Assembly (NCBI RefSeq): GCF_012033695.1
Contig: NZ_JAAVJI010000018.1
Coordinates: 27,993 to 91,992 of the forward strand
Source of the DNA: Pseudomonas quercus
Lineage (GTDB): Bacteria > Pseudomonadota > Gammaproteobacteria > Pseudomonadales > Pseudomonadaceae
Direction: 5' to 3'
DNA length: 64,000 bases
Below the pieces are notes generated by a model, which was not told the DNA's origin, ran no database searches, and saw nothing but the letters and a program-made list of their open reading frames with translations. The position numbers and the translations under genes are program-made. Shown one piece after another: positions 24,568 through 33,679 of this stretch (its first letter is position 1; the number at the start of each line of letters is the position of its first letter).

Positions 24568-25032
24568 ATGCTCACCCTGACCTGGCTTCGCAATGCGATG
24601 CGCTACAGTGGCCTCTATGCCCAGTGGTTGCACGAGCAATTTACCTACGAATTCTTCGACCAACCTTTGGAAGGCTGGCAGCGTGAATTCGCCGAGGGGC
24701 AACATAATGGTGACTGGCAGTGCCTGATTGCAACTGAACACGGCCAGCTACTGGGGGGCGCATGTCTGGCTACCAAGGACTTGCCTTCAAGGCCGGACCT
24801 GGGGCCCTGGCTGGCCTGTGTGTTCGTGGCGCCATCGGCGCGCAACCGTGGCCTGGCTAACCAGTTGATCGAGGCCATATGCACTGAGGCCAAGGCCCAG
24901 GGCATGCACCGGTTGTACCTGCATACCCAGGACCGCCAACAGTACTACACCGACCGCGGTTGGGCGGTGGTGGAGCACTTCGAGCAGTGGGGCAAGGCCC
25001 ACTGCTTGATGGTCAGAGCATTGGGCGCCTGA
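24568..25032 (+). CDS. GNAT family N-acetyltransferase
   Basis: A 154-residue GNAT protein. I use the ATG at 24568 because upstream in-frame sequence overlaps msrA. The acetyl-CoA-binding motif A is visible as Leu-Ala-Cys-Val-Phe-Val-Ala-Pro-Ser-Ala-Arg-Asn-Arg-Gly-Leu-Ala (about 85-101), followed by the Tyr-Tyr-Thr-Asp-Arg-Gly-Trp block near residue 130. Substrate unknown; such proteins acetylate small amines or protein N-termini. It is divergent from msrA and its stop is 8 bp before the convergent end of the ene-reductase gene. Confidence 0.85.
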   Translation: MLTLTWLRNAMRYSGLYAQWLHEQFTYEFFDQPLEGWQREFAEGQHNGDWQCLIATEHGQLLGGACLATKDLPSRPDLGPWLACVFVAPSARNRGLANQLIEAICTEAKAQGMHRLYLHTQDRQQYYTDRGWAVVEHFEQWGKAHCLMVRALGA

Positions 25033-25040
25033 ACAGGGGG

Positions 25041-26183
25041 TCAGCCCACCGTTTCCGTGGCCGGTGCGTACACGGGGTAATCCGTAAAGCCATGGTCTGT
25101 GCCGCCGTACATGGTGGTGGGGTCCACGGGCGTCAAGGGCCAGCCGTTCTGAACACGGCGGGGCAGGTCCGGGTTGGCAATAAAGGGCCGACCGAACGCG
25201 ATCAGGTCCGCTAGGCCCGCCTCGATCAGGCGCTCACCTCGCTCTGCCGTGTAGCGGCCTGCGTAGATGATGCGGCCTGTGAAGGTGTCGCGCACGGCGC
25301 GGCGGAAGGTTTCCGGCAAATCAGGCGCGTTGTCCCAGTCGGCTTCGGCGATGGACAGGTAGGCCACACCCGCCTGCTCCAACACCTTGATGGCTTCCAG
25401 GTAAGTATGGTGCGGGTCGTCCTCAACGAAACCGATGTATACCCGGTCCTCATCTGTGCTGGTGAACAAAGGGCTGAAACGCACACCCAAGCGCTCAGGG
25501 CCTACCGCGTCCACCACCGCTTCAACCACTTCCTTGAGGAAGCGCAGGCGGTTTTCCAGGGAGCCGCCGTAGGCGTCGGTGCGCTGGTTGGCGTGAGCAG
25601 AAATGAACTGGTTCACCAGGTAGCCGTTGGCGGCGTGAATTTCAACACCGTCGAAGCCGGCTTCAAGTGCATTTCGTGCGGCCTGGGCATACATCGCTAC
25701 CAGTTCGCGGACCTCTTCGGTACTCAATGCACGAGGCAAGGGTGGCTCGACCAGCACGCCCGCACCGGGGGCGGTCTCGATAAACGCCTTGACCTTCTGA
25801 GGCAACAGCGCCGACGGGGCTACTGGCGCGGCATCTTCTGGTTGAAGGGCGCTATGGGACACACGCCCCACGTGCCACAGCTGCGCGAAAATCACCCCGC
25901 CCTCGGCGTGTACGGCGTCCGTGACCACGCGCCAGCCAGCCACGTGTTCAGCGCTGTAGATGCCCGGCGTCCAGGCATACCCCTGCCCACGGGGCTCGAT
26001 CTGGGTACCTTCCGTGACGATCAGGCCCGCGCTGGCACGCTGGGCGTAATAGCGCGCCATGGTCTGCGTGGGCACGTCTCCAGGTTGCGCACTGCGCTGG
26101 CGTGTCAAAGGTGGCATCACGAAGCGGTTCTTGAGGGTCTGGTGGCCCAGAGTAGTGGGTGTGAAGAGGGCAGGGTGTTTCAT
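25041..26183 (-). CDS. nemA: Old Yellow Enzyme-family alkene reductase (N-ethylmaleimide reductase type)
   Basis: A flavin (FMN) ene-reductase of about 380 residues that reduces activated C=C bonds and nitro compounds with NADPH. I choose the ATG at 26183, 9 bases after AAGGA; a second ATG lies 6 bp upstream. Family blocks visible: Asn-Arg-Phe-Val-Met-Pro-Pro-Leu-Thr-Arg near residue 20, Gln-Leu-Trp-His-Val-Gly-Arg near 100, Gly-Val-Glu-Ile-His-Ala-Ala-Asn-Gly-Tyr-Leu near 180, and Gly-Arg-Pro-Phe-Ile-Ala-Asn-Pro-Asp-Leu near 350. It follows a NemR-like repressor gene, with an operator of NemR type in its promoter, so the pair is probably an electrophile-induced detoxification module. Confidence 0.92.
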   Translation of the reverse strand: MKHPALFTPTTLGHQTLKNRFVMPPLTRQRSAQPGDVPTQTMARYYAQRASAGLIVTEGTQIEPRGQGYAWTPGIYSAEHVAGWRVVTDAVHAEGGVIFAQLWHVGRVSHSALQPEDAAPVAPSALLPQKVKAFIETAPGAGVLVEPPLPRALSTEEVRELVAMYAQAARNALEAGFDGVEIHAANGYLVNQFISAHANQRTDAYGGSLENRLRFLKEVVEAVVDAVGPERLGVRFSPLFTSTDEDRVYIGFVEDDPHHTYLEAIKVLEQAGVAYLSIAEADWDNAPDLPETFRRAVRDTFTGRIIYAGRYTAERGERLIEAGLADLIAFGRPFIANPDLPRRVQNGWPLTPVDPTTMYGGTDHGFTDYPVYAPATETVG

Positions 26184-26243
26184 AAACATGAATCCTTAAT
26201 CGGTTGAGCGAATTGCACTGAAGCAGTACAGATGGAAATCTGA

Positions 26244-26260
26244 ATAGACCGGTCGTCTAT
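26244..26260 (-). promoter_or_regulatory. NemR-type operator in front of nemA
   Basis: ATAGAC-CGGTC-GTCTAT has perfect 6-bp arms and lies about 60 bp upstream of the nemA start. Its core TAGACCGGTCGTCTA matches the site before the regulator gene at 14 of 15 positions and resembles the NemR box known from E. coli (TAGACC...GGTCTA). Confidence 0.75.
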
Positions 26261-26271
26261 AAGTGTTACGC

Positions 26272-26297
26272 AAAAAAAGCACTCCTTGGAGTGCTTT
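26272..26297 (-). terminator. rho-independent terminator after the NemR-like gene
   Basis: AAAGCACTCC (26276-26285) and GGAGTGCTTT (26288-26297) form a perfect 10-bp stem with a 2-nt gap; on the minus strand it is followed by a run of T's (26272-26278). It separates the regulator transcript from the nemA promoter and operator. Confidence 0.85.
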
Positions 26298-26307
26298 CAC
26301 ACGCGGT

Positions 26308-26928
26308 CTAACGTGGTGGCAGGCCCAGCAGTGCCCGTGTGGTCACCATGGCTGTATCAAAAGGCTGCAGGCTGCGATGGATCTTGACCATCACACTGGC
26401 CCCCATCCACAGCTGGTACAGGCTTTCGGCAACGGCGTAGGGCATGCCGTTGATGCGCAGCAGGCCTTCGCCTATGGCCCGTTCGATCCCGCCAGCCAGC
26501 CGCTCGATCACGCCGGCTGTGCCTCGTTTGAGGGCCAGGCGCATGGCTTCGGACAAGTCAGGTACTTCGGCACCCAGCTTCACCGCCAGGCATTTGCCCT
26601 GGCACTCCTCGAACGATTGGTTCGCCTGCCATTGGCTGAAATAGTCCAGCACCTGCTCGACCGGGTTTTTCCCTGGCGCGTTGAGCGTGGCGTCTACCTC
26701 GGCCTGGTAGGCTGTGAAGTAGGTGTCCAGCATCGCTTCACCGAACGCGTCCTTGGAGCCGAAATAGTGGTAGAACGATCCCTTCGGGACACCCGCAGCG
26801 GTCAGGATTTCATTGAGGCCTACCGCGGCGAAGCCCTTGCCCGCAATGATGCGCTGACCATTGGCCAGGATGCTGTCACGAGTGTCGCTGCTCTGAGCGG
26901 GCGCTGAAGTTTTCATGGGCCGTACCAT
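26308..26928 (-). CDS. TetR family repressor, NemR-like
   Basis: A 206-residue TetR regulator. The N-terminal HTH (about 15-62) has Val-Gly-Leu-Asn-Glu-Ile-Leu-Thr-Ala-Ala-Gly-Val-Pro-Lys-Gly-Ser-Phe-Tyr-His-Tyr-Phe, typical of the NemR/AcuR-like group. A Cys near residue 123 (Gln-Gly-Lys-Cys-Leu-Ala) is in the position region where NemR-type sensors react with electrophiles; functional equivalence is inference. The gene precedes nemA on the same strand, with a terminator between them. A palindrome just upstream of its start matches the nemA operator, which indicates that it represses itself and nemA. Confidence 0.88.
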   Translation of the reverse strand: MVRPMKTSAPAQSSDTRDSILANGQRIIAGKGFAAVGLNEILTAAGVPKGSFYHYFGSKDAFGEAMLDTYFTAYQAEVDATLNAPGKNPVEQVLDYFSQWQANQSFEECQGKCLAVKLGAEVPDLSEAMRLALKRGTAGVIERLAGGIERAIGEGLLRINGMPYAVAESLYQLWMGASVMVKIHRSLQPFDTAMVTTRALLGLPPR

Positions 26929-26937
26929 AACGTTGAT

Positions 26938-26952
26938 TAGACCGATCGTCTA
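26938..26952 (-). promoter_or_regulatory. NemR-type operator in front of the TetR gene
   Basis: TAGAC-CGATC-GTCTA has perfect 5-bp arms, lies 9 bp upstream of the regulator start codon, and differs at one base from the nemA operator core. Its position predicts autorepression. Confidence 0.75.
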
Positions 26953-27025
26953 GGCTTTATTGATGGGGTTGGTCCTTCTTGCCAACCCTTTCACATTTCA
27001 TGATGCGTAATGGCCTGAATAGACG

Positions 27026-27889
27026 CTACCCTTGTGAGTCGGCATGAAAGTCAGCCCCACAACTAAGGTCGCGCGTACTTTCGATTTCCGTGAGCCGTGC
27101 TTTCAGGTCCGTCACCACTGCCTCATGGCCCCAGGCGCCGAGCACCAGGTGGCGCGGGGGTGACGCCATTTGCGTCAGGGCAATCATGGCTTCACCTGCG
27201 CGTACAGGGTCGCCCTTCTGGTTGCCGCTACCCTCGCGCGTGGTGGCCATGCGTTTGCCCGCCGTCTCCTTGTAATCCTCCAGGGTGGAGGGCGTCTGGT
27301 GGAGCGAACGGCCTGCCCAGTCGGTGCGAAACGGCCCCGGCTCCACGCAGGTCACGGCGATGCCCAGTGGCTTCACTTCCACGTTCAGTGCGTCGGAGAA
27401 GCCCTCGACCGCGTGTTTGGAGGCCGCGTAATAGCCAGAGCCAGGGTAGCCGATCAACCCGGCCACGGAGGTGATGTTGATCACATGCCCGCTGCGCTGG
27501 GCGCGCATAGTGGGCAGCACGGCGCGGGTCATGGCAAACAGGCCGAAGACGTTGGCATCGAACTGAGCACGGATCTCAGCGTCCACGCCTTCTTCGATGG
27601 AGCTTTGGTAGCCGTAACCGGCATTGTTGACCAGCACGTCGATACGCCCGAACCGTTCAAGGGCGGCTTGGGTGGCAGCACTTACTTGCTGGCTGTCACA
27701 GACGTCCAGGCTGAGCGTGAGCACACGGTCTTCGGCGCCTTTTGCCAGGTCGGCTACCCGCGCCTTGTCCCTGGCGGTGGCCACCAAGCGCCAGCCGCGC
27801 TGCACCACCTGCTGTGCGAGTGCCTGGCCGAAACCGGTGGAGCACCCGGTGATGAACCAGACCGGGCTGTTAGAGGTATCACTTGCCAT
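27026..27889 (-). CDS. short-chain dehydrogenase/reductase
   Basis: A 287-residue classical SDR oxidoreductase. The cofactor loop is Thr-Gly-Cys-Ser-Thr-Gly-Phe-Gly (about 14-21), Asn-Asn-Ala-Gly is near residue 88, and the catalytic Ser and Tyr-x-x-x-Lys appear as Ile-Thr-Ser-Val-Ala-Gly and Tyr-Tyr-Ala-Ala-Ser-Lys (about 155). The Arg after the beta-2 strand (Ala-Thr-Ala-Arg-Asp) suggests NADP(H). The substrate cannot be inferred. It stands alone on the minus strand, divergent from the nucleobase permease. Confidence 0.88.
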   Translation of the reverse strand: MASDTSNSPVWFITGCSTGFGQALAQQVVQRGWRLVATARDKARVADLAKGAEDRVLTLSLDVCDSQQVSAATQAALERFGRIDVLVNNAGYGYQSSIEEGVDAEIRAQFDANVFGLFAMTRAVLPTMRAQRSGHVINITSVAGLIGYPGSGYYAASKHAVEGFSDALNVEVKPLGIAVTCVEPGPFRTDWAGRSLHQTPSTLEDYKETAGKRMATTREGSGNQKGDPVRAGEAMIALTQMASPPRHLVLGAWGHEAVVTDLKARLTEIESTRDLSCGADFHADSQG

Positions 27890-28031
27890 TGTCGTTCTCC
27901 GTCGTGTAGCCGTGGGGGTGAAATGGGGCGCGTGTAAGTGCGACTCGCTACGCGCCGCCTGTGTTCAGTCAAATGCCCCAACGCGACTGGCGCAGGGTAG
28001 AATCCGCCCCTTTTCACCATTGGGCCCTGCC

Positions 28032-29405
28032 ATGCAACCGCTTGATACGCCTGTACCACCTGCCCCTAACGGCAGTGAGCTGATCTACGGCCTCGAAGAC
28101 CGACCGCGCCCGCTGGTGGCCCTCCTGGCTGCTCTGCAACACCTGCTGGCGATCATCGTGCCCATCGTGACGCCGGCCTTACTGATTTGCCATGCCCTGG
28201 GTGTGTCGCCGCGCGACACCAACCTGATTGTGTCCTTGAGCCTGATCGTGTCCGGCATCGCTACTTACGTGCAGTGCCGTCGCTTCGGCCCACTGGGTGC
28301 AGGCTTATTGATCGTTCAGGGCACCAGCTTCAACTTTGTGGGGCCGCTGATCGCCGGTGGCGCCCTGATGGTGAAGGAGGGCACACCTGTGGAAGGGGTG
28401 ATGGCGGCCATTTTCGGTGTGGTGATCGCGGGCTCGTTCGTGGAAATCGGTTTGTCTCGCATACTCCCGTTCGTTAAACGGCTGATCACACCGCTGGTGA
28501 CCGGCATCGTGGTGTTGATGATCGGCCTCACTCTGATCAAGGTCGGCCTCATCAGTATGGGCGGCGGCTTTGGCGCTATGGCCACGGGCACCTTCGCCAA
28601 CGGTGAAAACCTGTTGCTGTCTGGTGTGGTGCTGGCGGTGATCGTGGTACTTAACAGAATCCCGCTGGTGTGGATGCGTAGCGGGGCCATTGTGATCGCC
28701 CTGGGGGTCGGCTACGCCCTGGCCGGCTACCTGGGCCGGCTGGACTTCACCGGGATGCACCAGGCCGCACTGTTTCAGGTGCCCACGCCGCTGCGCTTTG
28801 GGCTGGGGTTTTCCTGGAGTCTGTTTATTCCAATGCTGGTGATCTACCTGGTGACCTCGCTGGAAGCGATCGGTGATGTAACGGCCACCAGCAAGGTGTC
28901 CGGCCAGCCGGTGGAAGGCCCGGTGTGGATGCAACGCATCAAGGGTGGGGTGCTGGTCAACGGCGTCAACTCGCTGCTGGCGGGTGTGTTCAATACGTTC
29001 CCCAGCTCCGTGTTCGCCCAGAACAATGGCGTAATTCAGCTGACCGGCATCGCCAGCCGCAGCCTGGGCACGTGGATTGCGCTGATGCTGGTGGTGCTGG
29101 GGCTGTTCCCGACGGTGGCCGGCGTGATTCAGGCGGTTCCCGAGCCGGTGCTAGGCGGTGCCGCCATGGTGATGTTCGGTGCCGTGGCAGCCTCAGGCAT
29201 CAACATCCTGGCGGGCGTCGACCTGGATCGTCGTGCGCTGCTGATCATTGCGGTATCCCTTGCCCTGGGGCTGGGCGTTAACCAGGTGCCGGAGTTTCTA
29301 GCGCACCTGCCCACTGCACTGCGCAACGTGCTGGAATCCGGTGTGGCGACCGGGGGCATCTGTGCGCTGCTGCTGAACTGGTTTCTGCCCCAGCACACAC
29401 GCTGA
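28032..29405 (+). CDS. nucleobase:cation symporter-2 family permease (xanthine/uracil type)
   Basis: A 457-residue NCS2 permease with about twelve to fourteen membrane segments. I start at the ATG at 28032; the open frame upstream overlaps the SDR gene. Diagnostic motifs are present: Gln-His in TM1 (Ala-Leu-Gln-His-Leu-Leu), Ser-Leu-Glu-Ala-Ile-Gly-Asp in TM8, Phe-Asn-Thr-Phe-Pro, and the NCS2 signature Gln-Asn-Asn-Gly-Val-Ile-Gln-Leu-Thr-Gly. It imports a purine or pyrimidine base with H+; xanthine/uric acid is favoured by resemblance to PbuX/XanQ-like proteins, but this is not certain. No catabolic gene is adjacent. Confidence 0.9.
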   Translation: MQPLDTPVPPAPNGSELIYGLEDRPRPLVALLAALQHLLAIIVPIVTPALLICHALGVSPRDTNLIVSLSLIVSGIATYVQCRRFGPLGAGLLIVQGTSFNFVGPLIAGGALMVKEGTPVEGVMAAIFGVVIAGSFVEIGLSRILPFVKRLITPLVTGIVVLMIGLTLIKVGLISMGGGFGAMATGTFANGENLLLSGVVLAVIVVLNRIPLVWMRSGAIVIALGVGYALAGYLGRLDFTGMHQAALFQVPTPLRFGLGFSWSLFIPMLVIYLVTSLEAIGDVTATSKVSGQPVEGPVWMQRIKGGVLVNGVNSLLAGVFNTFPSSVFAQNNGVIQLTGIASRSLGTWIALMLVVLGLFPTVAGVIQAVPEPVLGGAAMVMFGAVAASGINILAGVDLDRRALLIIAVSLALGLGVNQVPEFLAHLPTALRNVLESGVATGGICALLLNWFLPQHTR

Positions 29406-29453
29406 CAGGTAGGGTGTAGGTCGCCGTGTGTATAGGCTCATTGCGACCTGCGT

Positions 29454-30542
29454 TCAATACCCGGTCATCTCCAGGTAGCCCACGCCTGAGTGCGTGCCGC
29501 TGAGGGTCACCGGGCCCTCCCAATAGGGAATCCGCAACGCCATCCAGGCGTTGGGGTTGAGCGCCTGCACGCTCACATCGAGGCCTTTGCTGGGAATGCT
29601 TATGGACCAATGTGTGGGCATGTCACGGCCTTCCACCCGGGTAGTGCTTATCGGCACCAGGGTGATGCCGTTGGGGGCCAGCGGTTCGGTGGTGCCATCG
29701 GCGTTGATCCAAGTGCCCGTGAGGTAGGGGGCACCCTGCCGCTGTCGCATCCGGTAGAGCATCACCTGCGCGCCATTGTTCAAGTGAATGGAAAACCAGT
29801 CCCAACCGGTCTGATTGGCGGTCAGTGGCTGGCTGCTCCATTCGCGGTCGAGCCAGGCTGAGCCAGATACCTTGTAGGTTGTGCCGTCCAGGGTGACCTG
29901 CCCTGAGGCGTCGAAAAATGGCTGGCTGTAGTAATAAGACGCCTGGCCGGCTTCGGACTTCTGGCTAAAGCCGCCGTTACCTTGCAATACCAGAGGGCGG
30001 GTAGAGGTGAGGTGCAGCTGATAGCCAAAGTGAGGGCCCTGGGCGTTGAGCTGCATATCGGCGAGCGGTTTTTCATCGGATGCGCGGCTGGCCAGGGACC
30101 AGTCGTCGATCCAGGCTGCAAAAGGCTTGAGGGTCACCCCCGCCTGCTCGATGCCGCCCCGTGCATAGCGTTCTGCAGCGTAGTGGCGGTCTGCAGACGT
30201 CACGGCGGCATGGCCCATCCACAGGTTACGGTTGGCCCACCCTGTGTTATCGGCCATGGCTTGGGCCGTTCGGGGCAGGGCGTTGCGGAACAAGGTCCAT
30301 TGCACGCCGAAAGGCTCCCCGTTCGGCCCTGTAAGGTTGGCGGTGATGTACCACCATTCGATGCGGTAACCGTCGTGGGGGCCATGGTCCTCAGGGAATA
30401 TGAAGCGCTTGCCGGGCGTTACCTGGGCATACGCCGTGGCGTCATCTGCCAGCCCTGCGAAGCCTTTCTCGGTTTCCGGCGGACCATCGCAGGCGGTAAG
30501 GGCCAGTAATGCCACAACGCCCGCAAGCCATTCATACTTCAT
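29454..30542 (-). CDS. AttH/CrtC-type lipocalin-like lipoprotein
   Basis: A 362-residue lipoprotein of the AttH/CrtC (double lipocalin-like, hydroxyneurosporene-dehydrogenase-related) family. I choose the ATG at 30542 over a TTG two codons upstream. The lipobox is Leu-Thr-Ala-Cys near residue 18. Family blocks include Asp-Gly-Tyr-Arg-Ile-Glu-Trp-Trp-Tyr (about 58) and Trp-Leu-Asp-Arg-Glu-Trp-Ser (about 230). It overlaps the end of the FtsX gene and is the third gene of an ATPase-permease-AttH operon, equivalent to attEFGH-like loci. The role is unproven; lipid or envelope-molecule handling is likely from the partners. Confidence 0.87.
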   Translation of the reverse strand: MKYEWLAGVVALLALTACDGPPETEKGFAGLADDATAYAQVTPGKRFIFPEDHGPHDGYRIEWWYITANLTGPNGEPFGVQWTLFRNALPRTAQAMADNTGWANRNLWMGHAAVTSADRHYAAERYARGGIEQAGVTLKPFAAWIDDWSLASRASDEKPLADMQLNAQGPHFGYQLHLTSTRPLVLQGNGGFSQKSEAGQASYYYSQPFFDASGQVTLDGTTYKVSGSAWLDREWSSQPLTANQTGWDWFSIHLNNGAQVMLYRMRQRQGAPYLTGTWINADGTTEPLAPNGITLVPISTTRVEGRDMPTHWSISIPSKGLDVSVQALNPNAWMALRIPYWEGPVTLSGTHSGVGYLEMTGY

Positions 30543-33006
30543 GGGCAAAGGTCCTTAGCAAATCGGCAGGTTGCGTCTTGAACAGTCGATACAGCGGCCA
30601 AGCGGAGGCTAGCAGCGTCGCGATCATCGCCAAGCCCATCAATCGCAGCAGTTGCAAGGGGAATACCTGCAGCGGCAAACGCCAGCCGAATGCTTGCACG
30701 TTGATGACCGCATCCAGGCACCATGCCAGCAGCAGGCCTAGGGGAACCGCTAAGGTGAGGGTCAGTACCGCCAGTAGCCAGGTCTGTGCCAGGTTCAGCA
30801 GCATCAGCTGGCGCCGGGTTACCCCCAAGGCCCATAAGGGTGCCAACTGCCCGAGCCGGCTCTGGCTCTGCGTGAGCAGGCTGATAAACAAGGCGACACC
30901 GGCGACGCCGAGGGTGAGGCTATTAAGTGCTCCAGTCGCGGCAAAGGTGCGTTCAAACACCTGGGTGGACCAGGTTTTAAGCTGGGCCTGGTCAATGATA
31001 TGGCTGTCATCCAACTCGAACTGTGCATGCAGGCGGTTCAGCAGGGCCGGCACGTCGTGCGGGTCAATACGCAGGTTGAACCGATCAGGCTTCTGCTCGG
31101 GCCAATGCGCCAGCAGGTGGTCGGTGTTCACCAGCACATGACCTTTGGGGTTGCCGTAGTCGGCATAGATGCCAACCACCTTCACAGCCCAGGGGCCTGC
31201 GGGTGTTGGAAGCTGTACCTCATCACCCGCGGCCACCTTCAGGCGCCGCGCCAGTTGTTCACTCAGCATCAGCGCCTGGTCGTGGGCCAGTTGCGCCCAG
31301 GGGTCGCCTGCAGCGGCCTCAAGCAGCGGCCAATGCTCACGGTAGTTGGGGTGATCGATAATGCCGTACAGGTCCGCTGGCCAGCCATCGAGCTGAAGGG
31401 GCACGTCCCGGTTGGGCAATACGGCTTTGATCTCGGGCTGCTGCTGTAGCCAGGCTTGCAGCGGAAGGGCTTGCTGCGGGCTGGCCGGGTTGATGTACAG
31501 CTCAGCGGTCAGCCGTTGGCCCAGCCAGTGAACGAAGGTTTCGCGAAACCCTGAGGTCATGCTCCCGGCGCCTATGTTGGCGGCCATGGCCAGCAGCAGC
31601 GCCATCAGCGCCAGGCTCAGTGCAGGCAACTGCTGGCGGCAGTCCGCTAGAAACCACTGGCCCAGCACAGCGCTACGGCGGCCGAGCAAGGCATTGAGCA
31701 GGGCGTTGAGCACCACAGGCAGCCCGAGAGCGGCCCCTAGCAACAGGCCGGCCATCAGCACAAACCCCATGGCCAGGCTGTTGCCCCACACCGCAGCGGC
31801 CAAGGCAACCCCTAGGCCTAAGGCAGCGACGCCGCCCTGCCGGCGCAGCCATCGCGTATGCGACTCCTGCCAGGCCTGGGCGCTGCCCAGCGCCAGCAAG
31901 GGCAGGCGCGCCGCCCGCGGCAGGCTGTTACTGCCGGCCAACAGCGCACCCAGAAGGCTAACGCCAATACCGCTCAACCACCACCAGGGGCTGAGCGTGA
32001 GTTGCCCCGCCACCTCGGCGCCATATAGCCCCCGCAGGCTAGCCGCCACATCGGGCAGCAGCAGGCTGGCCAGCCCGTAGCCGCTCACCACGCCAGCCAC
32101 GCCGCCGACCAGGGCCATGGCACCCAACTCTACTGCCAGCGCCACGATCAACAACCGGGCACTCACGCCACTGGCTCGCAGGTTGCGCAACAAGCTGCGG
32201 CGTTGCTCCAGTGCCAGCCCAATGGCGGCATGGACGATAAACAAACCCACCACAAAGGACAGGAACCCCAAGGCGTCGAGGTTCAGGTGAAAGCTTTCGG
32301 TCAGCTTGCCCAAGTCGTTTTCATCGCCGCTGTGCTGCACCTTCAGCTGGTGAGCAAAAGCGTCCGGCAGGAGCGGCAGGGGGTAGTCCTTTGGTAACAG
32401 CAACCGCGACACCTGGCCTGGGCGGTTCAGCAGGCGCTGGGCAAACCCGATGTCCACCAGCAGCAAACCAGGCGCCATGTCGGCTTTTGCCTGCAAGGGC
32501 GGGAGGGCCTGGCCCTCTTCTGTCAGGGGCTGCGTGCCTTCTGCCAGGCCCAGCGCCAGCAAGGTTTGCGGCGCTACCCAGGTCACGCCCGGGGGTGTGA
32601 AGAACGCCACCAGCTGTTCGGTGCTCATGGCTTGCCCCGCCAAGGAAGTGCCGGCTGGGAGCGATACGGGCTCTATGCCCATCACTTGCAAGCGCTGTTC
32701 TGGCTGGTCCTTGAGCACCAAGCGCCCTCGAAGCACCGGTGACACCGGCCAGCCTGCGCGGCGAAGGGCTACGAATACGTCTTGAGAAACCGTAGCGCCG
32801 TTGGTCGCCACCAAACTCGCTTGGGGCTCACCGCCAATAAGCTGGCTGGCCTTTGCATAACTGTCACGGGCCTGGCTGTTCAGCGCCTGCACACCGGTCA
32901 GCAGGCTGGTTGCCAGCCATAACCCGGTCAGCACGCTTGCCAGCTGTACAGGGTGGCGCCGCCAGTGGCTGACCAGCGCCCGAAGTGCCCAATAGAAGGT
33001 GGCCAT
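30532..33006 (-). CDS. FtsX-family ABC transporter permease
   Basis: An 824-residue inner-membrane permease with two FtsX-type membrane modules (clusters of helices around residues 240-480 and 680-815), a first transmembrane helix near 20-40 and large periplasmic regions. This architecture is that of the MacB/LolCE-like type VII mechanotransmission permeases, which work with a LolD-like ATPase without translocating the substrate through the membrane. It starts 1 bp after the ATPase stop and overlaps the AttH gene, so the three are translationally linked. Confidence 0.9.
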   Translation of the reverse strand: MATFYWALRALVSHWRRHPVQLASVLTGLWLATSLLTGVQALNSQARDSYAKASQLIGGEPQASLVATNGATVSQDVFVALRRAGWPVSPVLRGRLVLKDQPEQRLQVMGIEPVSLPAGTSLAGQAMSTEQLVAFFTPPGVTWVAPQTLLALGLAEGTQPLTEEGQALPPLQAKADMAPGLLLVDIGFAQRLLNRPGQVSRLLLPKDYPLPLLPDAFAHQLKVQHSGDENDLGKLTESFHLNLDALGFLSFVVGLFIVHAAIGLALEQRRSLLRNLRASGVSARLLIVALAVELGAMALVGGVAGVVSGYGLASLLLPDVAASLRGLYGAEVAGQLTLSPWWWLSGIGVSLLGALLAGSNSLPRAARLPLLALGSAQAWQESHTRWLRRQGGVAALGLGVALAAAVWGNSLAMGFVLMAGLLLGAALGLPVVLNALLNALLGRRSAVLGQWFLADCRQQLPALSLALMALLLAMAANIGAGSMTSGFRETFVHWLGQRLTAELYINPASPQQALPLQAWLQQQPEIKAVLPNRDVPLQLDGWPADLYGIIDHPNYREHWPLLEAAAGDPWAQLAHDQALMLSEQLARRLKVAAGDEVQLPTPAGPWAVKVVGIYADYGNPKGHVLVNTDHLLAHWPEQKPDRFNLRIDPHDVPALLNRLHAQFELDDSHIIDQAQLKTWSTQVFERTFAATGALNSLTLGVAGVALFISLLTQSQSRLGQLAPLWALGVTRRQLMLLNLAQTWLLAVLTLTLAVPLGLLLAWCLDAVINVQAFGWRLPLQVFPLQLLRLMGLAMIATLLASAWPLYRLFKTQPADLLRTFAHEV

Positions 33007-33007
33007 A

Positions 33008-33679
33008 TCAAGGCTGCCCGTCGTCAGAGGCTAAACGACCGTGGCGCAGCACGGCCTGCCGTGACAGGCGCGCGGCCACGCGAGGGCTATGGGTCACCAT
33101 CAACAGGCTGGTGGGGCTGTCGGCCAAGATGTCCAGCAACAGTTGCAGCACTTCGTCACTGGTTGCTTCGTCCAGGTTGCCGGTCGGCTCATCGGCCAGC
33201 AATAGAGGAGGGCGGGAGGCCAGTGCCCGGCCGATGGCCACCCGTTGCTGCTGCCCGCCGGACAACTGCTCAGGGTAACGGGTGAGCAGGCCACCCAGCC
33301 CCAGGCGGGTGACCAGTTCGGCTTGCCAGTGGGTATCGAGCCGCCCTGCCAGCCGAGCCTGGAAGGCCAGGTTGTCCTCCACCTTCAAGCTACTGATCAG
33401 GTTGAATTGCTGGAATACCAGCCCCACCTGGGTGCGCCGCCAGTTGGCGAGCTGGGCCTCACTCATCTGGTCCAGGCGCTGCCCGGCCACTTCAATGGTG
33501 CCGCCGTCTACCTGATCCAGGCCGGCAACCAGGTGCAGGAGGGTACTTTTACCGCTGCCGGATTCCCCCATCAACGCCAGGCTCTGGCCGGCGTCCATGT
33601 GCAGGTTGGCACCCCGCAGCACATCGAGAGGTCCTTGGGCGGTGGCGTAGCGTTTGAACACGTTATGGACGTGGAGCAT
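33008..33679 (-). CDS. LolD/MacB-type ABC transporter ATP-binding protein
   Basis: A 223-residue ATPase, using the ATG at 33679 that begins at the first conserved strand; an in-frame extension to 33760 lacks family similarity. Walker A is Gly-Glu-Ser-Gly-Ser-Gly-Lys-Ser (about 38), the signature Leu-Ser-Gly-Gly-Gln-Gln-Gln-Arg (about 142), Walker B Leu-Ala-Asp-Glu-Pro-Thr-Gly-Asn-Leu-Asp (about 163). The Pro-Thr-Gly-Asn-Leu-Asp form is characteristic of the LolD/MacB/FtsE group. It is the first gene of the operon with the FtsX permease and the AttH lipoprotein. Confidence 0.92.
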   Translation of the reverse strand: MLHVHNVFKRYATAQGPLDVLRGANLHMDAGQSLALMGESGSGKSTLLHLVAGLDQVDGGTIEVAGQRLDQMSEAQLANWRRTQVGLVFQQFNLISSLKVEDNLAFQARLAGRLDTHWQAELVTRLGLGGLLTRYPEQLSGGQQQRVAIGRALASRPPLLLADEPTGNLDEATSDEVLQLLLDILADSPTSLLMVTHSPRVAARLSRQAVLRHGRLASDDGQP

